64,000 bases of DNA from contig OZ245043.1 in the NCBI GenBank assembly GCA_965224285.1, positions 3,596,001-3,660,000 of the forward strand, given 5' to 3'. The translations under genes were made by a program, and so were the position numbers. This stretch comes from JAJCYK01 sp965224285. GTDB lineage: Bacteria > Bacteroidota > Bacteroidia > Cytophagales > Cyclobacteriaceae. The first letter of the stretch is position 1, and every line of letters begins with the position of its first letter. Below are positions 8,828 through 16,898 of the stretch, piece by piece. The notes beneath the pieces are model-generated. The model was given only the letters and a program-made list of their open reading frames with translations, did no database searches and was not told where the DNA came from.

Positions 8828-10315
8828 TCATTTCTCAAATGCAATTAAATCTAATGTGAAAACCAATTCTGTATCAACTTCATTCATGATATCTTCAATG
8901 GTAGGCGTAATGTAGTAATCCGGAAAAACTCCTCTTCCTTTTACAAAATTTACGGCAAGACCTGTCTTGGTTAGAGGAATTTCAACTCGTATTTTGGTAT
9001 TAGGTAATGTCATCCTTGCGTAACTTAAGGAGGTGTTTCCTTCCATCGTTCCCCCACTTTCTTCTCCTATAAATGTAGCCCTTTTACTATTCCTTAAAAT
9101 GCTTCCTACCACTGTTGACATGGATCCGGAAGCACCATTCATCAATACATACAAGTTTCCTTTAAAATGCTTTTGATTGGGGATTTGCTCGTTCAATAAG
9201 GGAATGTAATGGTAAAACTCTTTTTTCAGTCTGTACATTCCACTATCAGTTTTGTAAACAATAGAATCAGGAAAAAACAAGTCCTCTCCATTGTCTAGAT
9301 AATCAACTACCGAGGGATATCCAATGAATATTTCCTCAGCAAAAGCAAAGTGTTTATAAGGTTTGGTCATCAGGTAGGTGAGTAATCTTTCGCCGGTACC
9401 ATCCCCCCCTTCATTATTTCTTAAATCAAGTTTCAAATTCTTTGTGGCTCGTTGATCGAGTTCGGTGAAAATGCTATCGTATATACTGTAGAAATCCTGC
9501 TCAAAATCATCCCTATGCCATTTGAGAAAGGAAGATATTCGTAAGTAAGCAACTGAGTCTTGGATATATTTGAATTCAAGTGGGGCTTTGTACCCTATGC
9601 GTTGCTTGTAGAATTCAATGTAGTCTTGATAGTTCAACCCTGACACGGTCACAGTTTGTTTCTGCGATTTTATGTCAGGCGAAACAAATTCAATGCTGAA
9701 CGATTCTGTATCTTCTATGAAAAGGGGGTAATTTAAATCAAAAAGATTTTCATTTTGGGTCATACTATAGTCCTCGAGATGGCGGATATTAAAGGTTTGT
9801 ATGTATCCGTCTGAAGGTATGGAGGGCAGAAGAGTACTCAGAATTTCTTCTACAGAATGCCCGTTTATAGACAAAATCTCTGAACCAACCGGAAGTGGGC
9901 CTTCCAGAAGTGATGTTTTGTGAACATAAAACCTTCTGTTGATAATTTTCAGTGAAAATGGGAAAAAGTGATTTGAGTTCTTTAACTCTTGGTAATACTT
10001 TTTGGCTGGTTTCGGTATTAAGTGTTCATCATTAACACGTGCACAGGTATAGGCAATGATCTTATAATATTTACTTTCCGTCATAGGATGGTTTAATGAT
10101 GTATACTGATCCTCTAAAAATTTGGTCATCACTAAACTATCACTGAATCGATATAGACTTGGATAAGTAGTTTCCAGCGCTTCTCTCAGTATTGAGTAAT
10201 CTTGTTGTAATTCTTTTGGCGCATATAGTTCTCTATTTTGTCGCTCAGTCATGGTTTGTGCCCTTATTAGATTACATGCATTGAAGATCAATAAAAGGAC
10301 TATTAGCATTTTCAT
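8828..10315 (-). CDS. S41 family C-terminal-processing-type peptidase, secreted
   Basis: This 495-residue protein has a signal peptide (MKMLIVLLLIFNACNLIRAQ). A helical N-terminal region (ETTYPSLYRFSD) precedes the S41 fold. Catalytic-core elements are NLKLDLRNNEGGDG near 300, the nucleophile-containing LYVLMNGASGSMSTVV near 390 and FIGEESGGTMEGNTS near 420. The short GSEILSINGHSVEEIL segment near 140 is a PDZ-like element. Such proteases act on exported substrates in the periplasm or cell envelope. The gene stands alone, with pseudogenes on both sides. The substrate cannot be read from the sequence. Confidence 0.85.
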   Translation of the reverse strand: MKMLIVLLLIFNACNLIRAQTMTERQNRELYAPKELQQDYSILREALETTYPSLYRFSDSLVMTKFLEDQYTSLNHPMTESKYYKIIAYTCARVNDEHLIPKPAKKYYQELKNSNHFFPFSLKIINRRFYVHKTSLLEGPLPVGSEILSINGHSVEEILSTLLPSIPSDGYIQTFNIRHLEDYSMTQNENLFDLNYPLFIEDTESFSIEFVSPDIKSQKQTVTVSGLNYQDYIEFYKQRIGYKAPLEFKYIQDSVAYLRISSFLKWHRDDFEQDFYSIYDSIFTELDQRATKNLKLDLRNNEGGDGTGERLLTYLMTKPYKHFAFAEEIFIGYPSVVDYLDNGEDLFFPDSIVYKTDSGMYRLKKEFYHYIPLLNEQIPNQKHFKGNLYVLMNGASGSMSTVVGSILRNSKRATFIGEESGGTMEGNTSLSYARMTLPNTKIRVEIPLTKTGLAVNFVKGRGVFPDYYITPTIEDIMNEVDTELVFTLDLIAFEK

Positions 10316-10486
10316 TGCGGTAAATATTATTCGCCAGTGCCTAAGGGTCAGGCTCGTTTGGTACTTGACAAGGTATTAAAGCCTTTCCGTAATTAAAAGT
10401 ATAGATTCGGGATGAAGCCTTCCCCCGTTTTGAAGCCTACACAAGGAGGGCCAAAGAGTTATTGGTTTTAACCGTTCCAATTTCTT

Positions 10487-10615
10487 TCAAATGCTGCTAT
10501 TATTTCTGAACAGGTCGGCATAATGATTACGTAGCTCCTCATCAGTAAAAAATCCGGCTGTATGGTCACAAAATCCATCAGGTGTCATGTTTATTGCAGC
10601 AATTATTTTTCTCAT
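10487..10615 (-). pseudogene. Fragment of DHFR-family (RibD C-terminal-like) reductase
   Basis: A 42-codon reverse-strand ORF starts at ATG 10615: MRKIIAAINMTPDGFCDHTA, then FFTDEELRNHYADLF. This is the N-terminus of the small dihydrofolate reductase-like family (YwjB/YyaP type, normally about 170-200 residues). It ends prematurely at TGA 10487, and the rest of the domain is not found in the following 170 bases. It looks like the start of a deleted gene, positioned just past an attC-like palindrome as a cassette gene would be. Confidence 0.6.
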
Positions 10616-10669
10616 GGTTTAATTTTAAATCATTCCCCTATTTTATTCGTGTCGTCCGTTACAATAACC

Positions 10670-10803
10670 CCAACGGGCGTGGTTATGGCAAGCGCGGGAT
10701 TTCGAACCTGCTGTCTTATATGCCCTACCTTTAATTTTTTCGTAATGCCTTCCTTCATTTTTTAGTGGTTTGCCCGCACTTGCTATAGCCGATGTTGGCG
10801 GTA
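10670..10803. repeat. Large imperfect palindrome A, attC-like
   Basis: Arm 10681-10698 (GGTTATGGCAAGCGCGGG) pairs with 10773-10790 (CCCGCACTTGCTATAGCC), 15 of 18 positions matching. Outside these lie CCAAC (10670-10674) and GTTGG (10794-10798), separated from the arms by 6 and 3 bases. Short outer core boxes, an inner imperfect stem, asymmetric spacers and a long loop are the architecture of integron attC sites. It begins 10 bases past the stop codon of the minus-strand monooxygenase, the usual place for an attC. The core boxes do not match GTTRRRY exactly, so this is a structural inference. Confidence 0.5.
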
Positions 10804-10812
10804 GTTTATATC

Positions 10813-12044
10813 TCAACTTTTTTCATAATTGAAGTTTTCAGGAAATGTAATTGATGCTTTCCACCATTCCTTGGTAGTTTCATCGTCAACTGTGGCGAAA
10901 TCTAACTGATCCCAGATGAAGGCTTTTTCCATTTGGGCACCCAAAGCCAATAGCCGCTTACCTGATTGAAGTTGCATATTGCTCCATTCATTTAGCGCGT
11001 TTTCCAAATTACTAGTCTCCCTCAACCAACTGACCAGATCTTTAACGTTGTTGTACCCCTTGAATACACCCGAACCGGTGAACGGAGGAACAAATATCCC
11101 TGCATCTCCTATAAGACACATTTTGCCCTTTCGGTAACTGTCTAAGTCGAGTGTATAGATAACTTGTATGTAGCTATCTTGGGTCTTATTCACAATCTCT
11201 GCGTAGTAATCGGGTATGTACTTAGAGAGTAGTTCTTTGAGGTGTACCTCATTCTCCTTGGTCAGTTTTCCTGGAGGAAGCGTTCCGAATCTTACCTTTG
11301 CATGTCTGTCTGTCATCAGTTCGTCCAATTTAGTATCTGGAATGGCCACATAGGCAGCCCAGTTGAATACTCTTTCTCCTTGAAGAACAGAACCATTCTC
11401 ATTAGGTATGAAATAAACCACATTATGGCCGGGTATATTTTTATACGACAATCGCAATATTTCGTCTTTTAATGGGGATCGTCCTTGCATTTCAGCCTCA
11501 GGGAGTAGACCTCTCCAAAGTACATAGCCTTGATATTTCAGTTTTTTCTCTGGAAAAAGAATGCTGCGGCCCAATGAGTTGTATCCATCAGCGAACAACA
11601 CCAGATCAAACTTTAGCCGTTCATCTGATTCGGTGGTCAGCTCTACTTTTCCGTTTTCAATGGATCGTGCGCCAACTATTCTGACGCCACTCCGGTAATC
11701 TTCATTCGGAACATTTGCTCGAAGGTTTTTCCATAGCTCATTCCATTGAAATACATGAAAATTTGTAGGCATGGCCCATGCGGTTCGGCCATAGGGCTCA
11801 GCCGCAGAAGCTTTCCCAACAAAAGGCATTGTTTTGATTTTGAAATAGGCAAAATCATCATTGATCAGACCATCGGCTCTGATTTGCTCCATCAAGGTCG
11901 GAGTGGTGCCGATTCCACCTCCACGCCCCACCAAGGCCTTGCTAGATCGCTCAAACACGGTTACGTGATGCCCTTCTTTTCTTAGAAGAATGGCCGCTGA
12001 ACATCCAGCGATAGAGCCTCCTACTATTCCAATTTCATGCTCAT
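10813..12044 (-). pseudogene. FAD-dependent monooxygenase with frameshift at its start
   Basis: Reverse-strand codons from about 12032 read IGIVGGSIAGCSAAILLRKE, a Rossmann glycine motif, followed by HHVTVFERS, the DG motif LVLFADGYNSLGRS and the GD motif CLIGDAGIFVPPFTGSGVFK. That is a complete aromatic-hydroxylase-type flavoprotein of about 405 residues. The frame has no usable start: it runs back to a TAA with no ATG. The apparent start ATGAGCATGAAA at 12044-12033 is one base out of phase. One additional A at the AAA would restore MSMKIGIVGGS. The first in-frame ATG (11958) lies after the FAD-binding motif. So it is either a very recent pseudogene or a sequencing error. It is bounded by inverted 10-bp repeats. 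Confidence 0.75.
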
Positions 12045-12055
12045 TTGGTTTTAAT

Positions 12056-12119
12056 TACCGCCAACGGCAAAAGCGAAGACGCGTACCGCGCCCGTTGAGG
12101 TGCCATAGCAATCGGTACG
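12056..12119. repeat. Inverted-repeat element B beside monooxygenase start
   Basis: TACCGCCAAC (12056-12065) is the exact inverse of GTTGGCGGTA (10794-10803) at the far side of the monooxygenase gene. Within the element CAACGG (12062-12067) pairs with CCGTTG (12092-12097), and CGTACCG (12082-12088) with CGGTACG (12113-12119). It is GC-richer than the flanking genes. It probably is a second, smaller cassette-boundary hairpin. Confidence 0.45.
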
Positions 12120-12168
12120 GAGGCGGGGGTGCTCACTTGGCCTCAGCTGCTTGCACTAAAGTAACGAA

Positions 12169-12268
12169 CCTACGCCAGTCAATCAAAGACACTTTAGTTG
12201 GATAGTAGGATTTAGGCTGGAAGCACTGCGAAACGTATTCTAAAAATTGAAACGCAGTTAGGCGTAGG
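12169..12268. repeat. Palindrome C, attC-like, downstream of toxin gene
   Basis: The outer arms CCTACGCC (12169-12176) and GGCGTAGG (12261-12268) are perfect inverse copies. An inner pair is ACTGCG (12225-12230) with CGCAGT (12253-12258). The right side contains GTTAGGC (12257-12263), a perfect match to the attC core consensus GTTRRRY. The element lies 10 bases past the stop of the minus-strand ParE-type toxin gene, the same position relative to its gene as palindrome A. Confidence 0.45.
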
Positions 12269-12277
12269 AAAGGGCTA

Positions 12278-12577
12278 CTACCCGATATTTAGTGTTTCGG
12301 GATTTTGTCTGCTATCCCAAATAGTGAGAATCACGATAAAACCACTGGTTACTTTGTAAAATAACTTGTAATCTCGAATGACCTTAACCCTAACGTCATT
12401 ATAATTGGTTCGTGTGCCTAGCGTTGGATATTGACAAAGAAGATTCGCAGCGTGATTGAGCAGTTTTTCAAGTTTTTTACTGTAAGCTGTAGACTTGTTT
12501 CGGTTATTCCAGTATTCATAAATGGCAAGTTTATCATTGATGGCTTTGAGCGTCCATCTTACTTGTTTTCTAGCCAT
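12278..12577 (-). CDS. ParE/RelE-type toxin
   Basis: This 99-residue basic protein has the compact RelE/ParE fold pattern: VRWTLKAINDKLAIYEYWNN at the start, a middle helix pair, then VRVKVIRDYKLFYKVTSG and ILTIWDSRQNPE. The last segments form the beta sheet and C-terminal Asp/Arg/Gln tail typical of the family. ParE-like members poison gyrase and RelE-like members cut mRNA; which applies here is not visible. Its start overlaps the 3' end of the antitoxin gene by 19 bases, the usual antitoxin-first coupling. No lesion is seen, so the pair is likely functional. Confidence 0.85.
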   Translation of the reverse strand: MARKQVRWTLKAINDKLAIYEYWNNRNKSTAYSKKLEKLLNHAANLLCQYPTLGTRTNYNDVRVKVIRDYKLFYKVTSGFIVILTIWDSRQNPETLNIG

Positions 12578-12789
12578 TTTTTGATAAGTTCATCAGCCTC
12601 CATTTGGGAATAAAATCTGCCATTGTCGAAATCGCTTAGTCCCTCATTGACCGCAGATTTTTGCTCTTCGGTCAATTCATAGATTTCTCCTAAATCAGAT
12701 TCAATATTAATAAGGCTGAGAATCTCTTTTAATAGTTTTTCATCTTCAATCTCATTGATTTTGGCGATGATCTTTTCTTTTGTGCCCAT
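12559..12789 (-). CDS. Antitoxin of ParE/RelE-type pair
   Basis: This 76-residue acidic protein (MGTKEKIIAKINEIEDEKLL near the start, LTEEQKSAVNEGLSDFDNGR and a C-terminal ADELIKKWLENK helix) belongs to the short antitoxins that accompany ParE-like toxins in Bacteroidota. No ribbon-helix-helix or HTH is obvious. The central TEEQKSAVNEGL element recurs as TEEQKKNIQLGL in the second antitoxin at 13003-13248, so the two are paralogues. A -7 promoter box ends only three bases before the ATG. Confidence 0.8.
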   Translation of the reverse strand: MGTKEKIIAKINEIEDEKLLKEILSLINIESDLGEIYELTEEQKSAVNEGLSDFDNGRFYSQMEADELIKKWLENK

Positions 12790-12792
12790 TTA

Positions 12793-12800
12793 CAAATATA
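12793..12800 (-). promoter_or_regulatory. Bacteroidota -7 box before antitoxin gene
   Basis: The reverse strand reads TATATTTG, a perfect TAnnTTTG box, followed by TAA and the antitoxin ATG. Transcription would start at or within a few bases of the start codon, implying a leaderless or nearly leaderless message. No good -33 box is seen at the usual spacing. Confidence 0.5.
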
Positions 12801-12862
12801 CGTAAATAAATACCATTTAGGGTTGAGCCCAAGGGTCTTGTTTAACCGTCAGTTACCAGGGA

Positions 12863-13006
12863 TTAATGAAAAATTGATACCGTATCCTCGAAGTGTTTCA
12901 GCAGATTCTCGAAATCACCCTTCTCCTTAGTTGAAAATTCCGAAGCGAGATAATCACGAATATTTTGGGCATTTCTTAAAGATTGATTAGTCCATCTAAC
13001 AACTAT
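12863..13006 (-). pseudogene. Decayed second ParE/RelE-type toxin
   Basis: After TGA at 13009-13007 the reverse frame reads IVVRWTNQSLRNAQNIRDYL and ENLLKHFEDTVSIFH, then TAA at 12863. This is the N-terminal half of a ParE/RelE-type toxin (compare VRWTLKAINDKL in the intact toxin). It has no start codon in frame: the overlapping ATGAATAG at the antitoxin end is out of phase. The C-terminal sheet is missing. It directly follows the antitoxin at 13003-13248, the expected position for its partner. Confidence 0.65.
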
Positions 13007-13248
13007 TCATTTGAGCGGAGTTGATTCCAGAATTCTTTTGACGAAATGGTGTTGCCTTCGTTGAGGTCTTTTAAACCTAATTGGATATTTTTCTTCTGCT
13101 CTTCTGTCAAATCATCCCACCAATCCTGATTAGGATTGGAGGTTGACAGTTTGATCGAGTTTAGTAAATTCAAAAGCTTGGAATCATTGAGGGACCTGAT
13201 CCATTGTATTAATTCTTCTCTTAACAAGTTAAACTCCGCAGTTCCCAT
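13003..13248 (-). CDS. Orphan antitoxin paralogue
   Basis: This 81-residue acidic protein (LREELIQWIRSLNDSKLLNL, WWDDLTEEQKKNIQLGL, then EFWNQLRSNE) has the same arrangement as the antitoxin at 12559-12789: an N-terminal helix pair and the conserved TEEQKxxxxxGL element. Its reading frame is intact while its toxin partner downstream is degenerate. An antitoxin outliving its toxin is expected, since it may still neutralise related toxins. Its start is ATG 13248, with a near-consensus TATCTTTA box about 20 bases upstream. Confidence 0.7.
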   Translation of the reverse strand: MGTAEFNLLREELIQWIRSLNDSKLLNLLNSIKLSTSNPNQDWWDDLTEEQKKNIQLGLKDLNEGNTISSKEFWNQLRSNE

Positions 13249-13433
13249 GGTAAATACCTTTTCTTAAAGATACGAATCCCAGTATCACAAATAAATGGCC
13301 CAGATCTTTATTATGTCCGCAAAAGATATCCCGATAATTAGCGATAGGCCATACATAACCGGGGTAATAATAAATCCAAACAAGTTATCGTGATAGTTTG
13401 AAATGATAATTGCTTTAAAGAACAAGGTATTAT

Positions 13434-14015
13434 TTATTCAGTTATTTTTTCCAAAAAAGACTTTCCACGAGGTGAAATGGTATATCCGGGATTATGACTA
13501 ACGGTCAATCCGATGTTTTTAAGCTTTCGGATGTTGGTTTTTAGCCATTCCTTTTCCTTGCCCGTTTTTTGTGCCAACTCGCCAGCACTCAATTTGGGAT
13601 TTTCTTCGATTGCTTTTAAGATATAACCAGTCCATTGACCACTACGGCTGTATTTATCCAACCTGTCCAGTTTGGTCTTTATCTCTTCAAATTCAGCCTG
13701 GGTTATTTTAGAGTTGTTCCGGAGTTCAATTCGAGGGTCTGCCGAGGCATATCTCACTTCTATCTTGTATAATTGTCCGCCTTTTCTTGAATTGAGAAGT
13801 CCAATGAGTTCTTCCAACTTATCAAACCCTGATTTGACCGCGTCCTTTTCGGTGATTTTTTTTTGGTCAATCTTTTTGATGTCCAGTATCTCTATTTGAC
13901 CAACTGCCGTATTCATCAAAGTTCCTTTTCTTACTGAAGGTCTTTTCCATTTACGAAACGCCAAAGAAATTTTTCCTTGCTTAATTCCCCTTAAATGTTC
14001 GGCTTTAAATAACAT
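13434..14015 (-). CDS. ASCH-domain protein with winged-helix-like C-terminus
   Basis: This is a 193-residue protein. The N-terminal 60 residues (MLFKAEHLRGIKQGKISLAF, RKWKRPSVRKGTLMNTAVG) match the ASCH domain, a PUA-like beta barrel expected to bind RNA or a modified nucleotide. The C-terminal 80 residues form a helical, DNA-binding-like region (LSAGELAQKTGKEKEWLKTN, then TVSHNPGYTISPRGKSFLE) typical of winged helices. The gene is single and on the same strand as the toxin-antitoxin pairs. A role in RNA metabolism or transcription is inferred from domains only. Confidence 0.75.
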   Translation of the reverse strand: MLFKAEHLRGIKQGKISLAFRKWKRPSVRKGTLMNTAVGQIEILDIKKIDQKKITEKDAVKSGFDKLEELIGLLNSRKGGQLYKIEVRYASADPRIELRNNSKITQAEFEEIKTKLDRLDKYSRSGQWTGYILKAIEENPKLSAGELAQKTGKEKEWLKTNIRKLKNIGLTVSHNPGYTISPRGKSFLEKITE

Positions 14016-14140
14016 TCCTGGATTTTCAATTACTGGCTTTGTATCTAAAATTTATACCGATATCTCTGTACTGGTCGGCGCAACATCTTAATAAATATTG
14101 CTGCCTTAACGCTGTTTCATCAAAGTCTTAGACTGTAGTT

Positions 14141-15532
14141 TTACCTCCCCGGCTCCACCAATCCCAACTCAGCATCCTCCACAATCAAAACCCAATCTTT
14201 ACCGCGCCCCTGACTGGGCGGTGTATAGGTCTGAATAGCATAAGTATTGCCGATGTGAATGGGAAAGCTGATCCCGTAACGGGGATCGTACCACATGGCT
14301 TTCAAACTGGTGTGCGCCAGCCAACTCTGATCCACTGTGAAAGGCAGGCCTCTGGGTGAATAAAAAATAGCGAAGCTGCTATCTTCCGCCCGGGCGGCCC
14401 GCACCTTGGACCCGCCGTCCCTAGGTCCGCCCAGGATAAGGCTTTGGTCGGGCACCAGCTTATTAAAAGGCCTGGCCTCAAAAAGTCTACGTAAGTGTTT
14501 CATCTGAAAAGCACCGGGATGATCCAATGCTGCTTGCCAGGGTATGGAGGCCCCAATTACTGGTTGATGATCTTCAGACCACATCTGCCAGATACTGTTA
14601 TGCCCATAGGTATGTCCGCAGGCTCCCGCCAACATGCTCCAATAGGCTGCCTGTCGTACGTCGTAATCATCAAACAGATCCAACCGGTTTGCCCCCTTAA
14701 AATAAAAGCCCACCGGGATCAATTCGTAGCGGGGTTCTCCATCCAAAGTTGGTTTTGTGGGTTCCAGTTGGTAGTCCTTCTCAGTGAACAACCCGTTGTC
14801 ATGATCGTGCGCGGCATGGGATGATTGGGACATATTGAAATCCAGCCAGTCGGCCTGATGGAAATAATCTGATGACCTGCCGGGGCCCCGGGGGTGAAAA
14901 GTCATAAGGTGCTGTCCCTTGTCTCCGGCTTTTAAGCCTTGGGCCATGGCCTCCATTATTTTGCGCTCTTCTTCATTGTTGATATTTTCATCGCCTCCCA
15001 AGATCCAGATAACTGGTGCATTGCGGTAACGATCGCCTAGAAAACGCCCGAAGCTATGTGCTGAAGCTTCATCGAAGATCTTTTGCTGCCCGTTGACCGT
15101 GGACCAGTAACTGCCCCAGGTGGGAAGCATTCCAATGGTCAAGCCCAGAGAAGCTGCCTTATCTACTATGGCATCTACATGTTTAAAATAGGCCTCTTCA
15201 GGTTGCTTAGGGTTTCCATCTTTCAACGGCAGGTCTCCCAAGGCATTGGGCACCGTCAATCCGCCTAATTGAGCTAATACTACCGCCTGTATTACCGTAA
15301 ATCCTTTATCGGCCCGGTTTTCCAGGTACTGATGGGCCTCTTCAAGATCCAGGCGGTGAAACAATTCCCAGGCAGTGTCTCCCAAATATAAAAATGGCTC
15401 ACCGGTTTTGGTTTCCAGGTATCTGCCGTTCTGACTAACCCGCAAATGCTGGGCTGAGGCTTGGAGTGAAAGAAACCCAAGTATGAAAAGCCAAAGGCAA
15501 TTGCCCAACCGATTTATCCATTGATTGCTCAT
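14141..15532 (-). CDS. GH140-like glycoside hydrolase (DUF4038), secreted
   Basis: This 463-residue protein has a signal peptide (N-terminal 28 residues ending LQASAQ). It matches the DUF4038/apiosidase-like family: FLYLGDTAWELFHRLDLEEA near 45, NRADKGFTVIQAVVL, VIWILGGDENINNEEERKIM (the acidic pair near the catalytic site), TYGHNSIWQMW near 310 and a C-terminal beta domain (FAIFYSPRGLPFTVD, WYDPRYG) like the putative collagen-binding domain of this family. Characterised GH140 members remove apiose from rhamnogalacturonan II. The exact sugar here is inferred, and the lone context with no SusCD pair does not narrow it. Divergent from era. Confidence 0.85.
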   Translation of the reverse strand: MSNQWINRLGNCLWLFILGFLSLQASAQHLRVSQNGRYLETKTGEPFLYLGDTAWELFHRLDLEEAHQYLENRADKGFTVIQAVVLAQLGGLTVPNALGDLPLKDGNPKQPEEAYFKHVDAIVDKAASLGLTIGMLPTWGSYWSTVNGQQKIFDEASAHSFGRFLGDRYRNAPVIWILGGDENINNEEERKIMEAMAQGLKAGDKGQHLMTFHPRGPGRSSDYFHQADWLDFNMSQSSHAAHDHDNGLFTEKDYQLEPTKPTLDGEPRYELIPVGFYFKGANRLDLFDDYDVRQAAYWSMLAGACGHTYGHNSIWQMWSEDHQPVIGASIPWQAALDHPGAFQMKHLRRLFEARPFNKLVPDQSLILGGPRDGGSKVRAARAEDSSFAIFYSPRGLPFTVDQSWLAHTSLKAMWYDPRYGISFPIHIGNTYAIQTYTPPSQGRGKDWVLIVEDAELGLVEPGR

Positions 15533-15617
15533 TGGGGAAAATAGTAAACTTTCAAATGCAGCACAAGACAGCCCTTTTTCAAATGCTATTTATTACTTTG
15601 CCTTGAAAAACCTCTAA

Positions 15618-16499
15618 ATGCACAAAGCTGGATTTGTAAGTATACTGGGTAAGCCTAATGCCGGTAAGTCTACTTTGATGAATGCCCTGGTGGGAGAACG
15701 CCTTTCTATCATTACCCGCAAGTCTCAAACTACCCGGCACCGTATTATGGGTATCATCAGCGGCGATGACTTTCAGATCGTTTATTCAGATACTCCTGGA
15801 GTCATCCAACCGGAGTATCGATTACAGGAAAATATGATGCGATTTGTGCAAAACTCCCTGGCTGATGCCGATATCATCCTATGGGTAGTGGAATTGGGGG
15901 AGAAATTGGATAGGGAATTGCCCATTATCACCCATATCCTTCAGGCAAAGGTTCCGGTACTGCTCATATTAAATAAGCTCGATCTGGCCCAGGGTACCCA
16001 ACTGCAGGATAAAATTGGCTACTGGGAGGAGCAAACCCAAGGCACTTCCGTAGGGAAGATCATCCCGGTTTCTGCCTTGCAACAAATTAATATCCCGCTG
16101 GTGATGGAGGGCATCATTGAACTATTGCCGGAACACCCTCCATACTTTCCCAAGGACACCCTCACCGATAAATCCCAAAGATTCTTTGCCGCCGAAATAA
16201 TCCGGGAAAAAATTTTCGAAAATTATAAAAAAGAGGTACCCTATTCCTGCGAGGTGGTAATTACCGAGTTTAAAGAGGAGCCGGAGATCATTCGCATGCG
16301 TGCGGAGATCTTCGTAGAGCGCCAGTCTCAAAAGGGGATTCTGATTGGGAAGGGAGGAGCCGGCTTAAAGAAAACCGGTACTGAAGCCCGAAAAGCCATG
16401 GAGACCTTCTTTCAGAAAAAGGTATTCCTGGAACAACACGTAAAGGTCGAGCCCAAATGGAGAAGTAAGGACCAGAAACTGAGGAGGTTTGGTTATTGA
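15618..16499 (+). CDS. era: GTPase Era, 16S rRNA/30S maturation factor
   Basis: This 293-residue protein has the G domain with all motifs: G1 GKPNAGKST, switch region with SQTTRHRI, G3 DTPG, G4 NKLD and G5 VSAL. A C-terminal KH domain follows (GILIGKGGAGLKKTG, then EARKAMETFFQKKVFLE). Era binds the 3' end of 16S rRNA and couples 30S assembly to growth. The length is standard (about 300). The start is ATG 15618, about 85 bases from the divergent glycosidase gene. Nothing is missing. Confidence 0.97.
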   Translation: MHKAGFVSILGKPNAGKSTLMNALVGERLSIITRKSQTTRHRIMGIISGDDFQIVYSDTPGVIQPEYRLQENMMRFVQNSLADADIILWVVELGEKLDRELPIITHILQAKVPVLLILNKLDLAQGTQLQDKIGYWEEQTQGTSVGKIIPVSALQQINIPLVMEGIIELLPEHPPYFPKDTLTDKSQRFFAAEIIREKIFENYKKEVPYSCEVVITEFKEEPEIIRMRAEIFVERQSQKGILIGKGGAGLKKTGTEARKAMETFFQKKVFLEQHVKVEPKWRSKDQKLRRFGY

Positions 16500-16618
16500 A
16501 TAAAATTTGTCCATAAACTGTGATCATTAGATCCACCCTTGCTCTAAATGGTGGTAAAATGCTTGCTTTCCTACTGATGTAAGTTTTCCCTGGAAGTTAC
16601 AAGTTACCTTTTTAGCTG

Positions 16619-16642
16619 CGGTGGTATTAACCTGCACCACCG
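16619..16642. other. Strong hairpin in leader of small lipoprotein gene
   Basis: CGGTGGT (16619-16625) and ACCACCG (16636-16642) form a perfect 7-bp stem with a 10-base loop, ending 13 bases before the ATG at 16656. No T-run follows, so it does not look like a terminator. It could hinder or time translation of the small lipoprotein, or be a remnant of another element. Confidence 0.35.
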
Positions 16643-16655
16643 TCTACCTAAGACT

Positions 16656-16898
16656 ATGTCTTGTTTATCTAACCTGAAAAAAGTATCCCTCCTAATTTCG
16701 GCTGTGCTATTCCTTGGCTTGAGTTCCTGTACAGAAACCGTATATGTACGCCAGAATGGAACTTATTATAATGATTGGGAGGCTGTAAATCATTACCGGG
16801 TTACCAGCGCCAATCGCAGTAAGAAGGTAAAATCACAGACCAAGGCCCCTAATTGGCGCAAGTACAATCACAAAAACAAGTTAAAGCGATACAACTAA
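16656..16898 (+). CDS. Small basic lipoprotein, hypothetical
   Basis: This 80-residue precursor has a signal peptide and lipobox (LFLGLSSC, Cys at about 25). The mature part is short, with ETVYVRQNGTYYNDW and then a strongly basic Lys/Arg/Asn tail (RSKKVKSQTKAPNWRKYNHK). A basic lipoprotein anchored in a membrane could contact phospholipid head groups or nucleic acid, but no family is recognised. Its stop overlaps the convergent next gene by four bases. Confidence 0.7.
   Translation: MSCLSNLKKVSLLISAVLFLGLSSCTETVYVRQNGTYYNDWEAVNHYRVTSANRSKKVKSQTKAPNWRKYNHKNKLKRYN

Noticed and set aside
10690..10715. Reverse strand contains GGTTCGAAATCC, like a tRNA T-arm
   Set aside because: The flanking bases do not form a 5-bp T-stem, and no acceptor, D or anticodon arms are present. 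It lies in the loop side of palindrome A.
10562..10765. Plus-strand 67-codon ORF
   Set aside because: It lies opposite the DHFR-family fragment and inside palindrome A, with no recognisable similarity.
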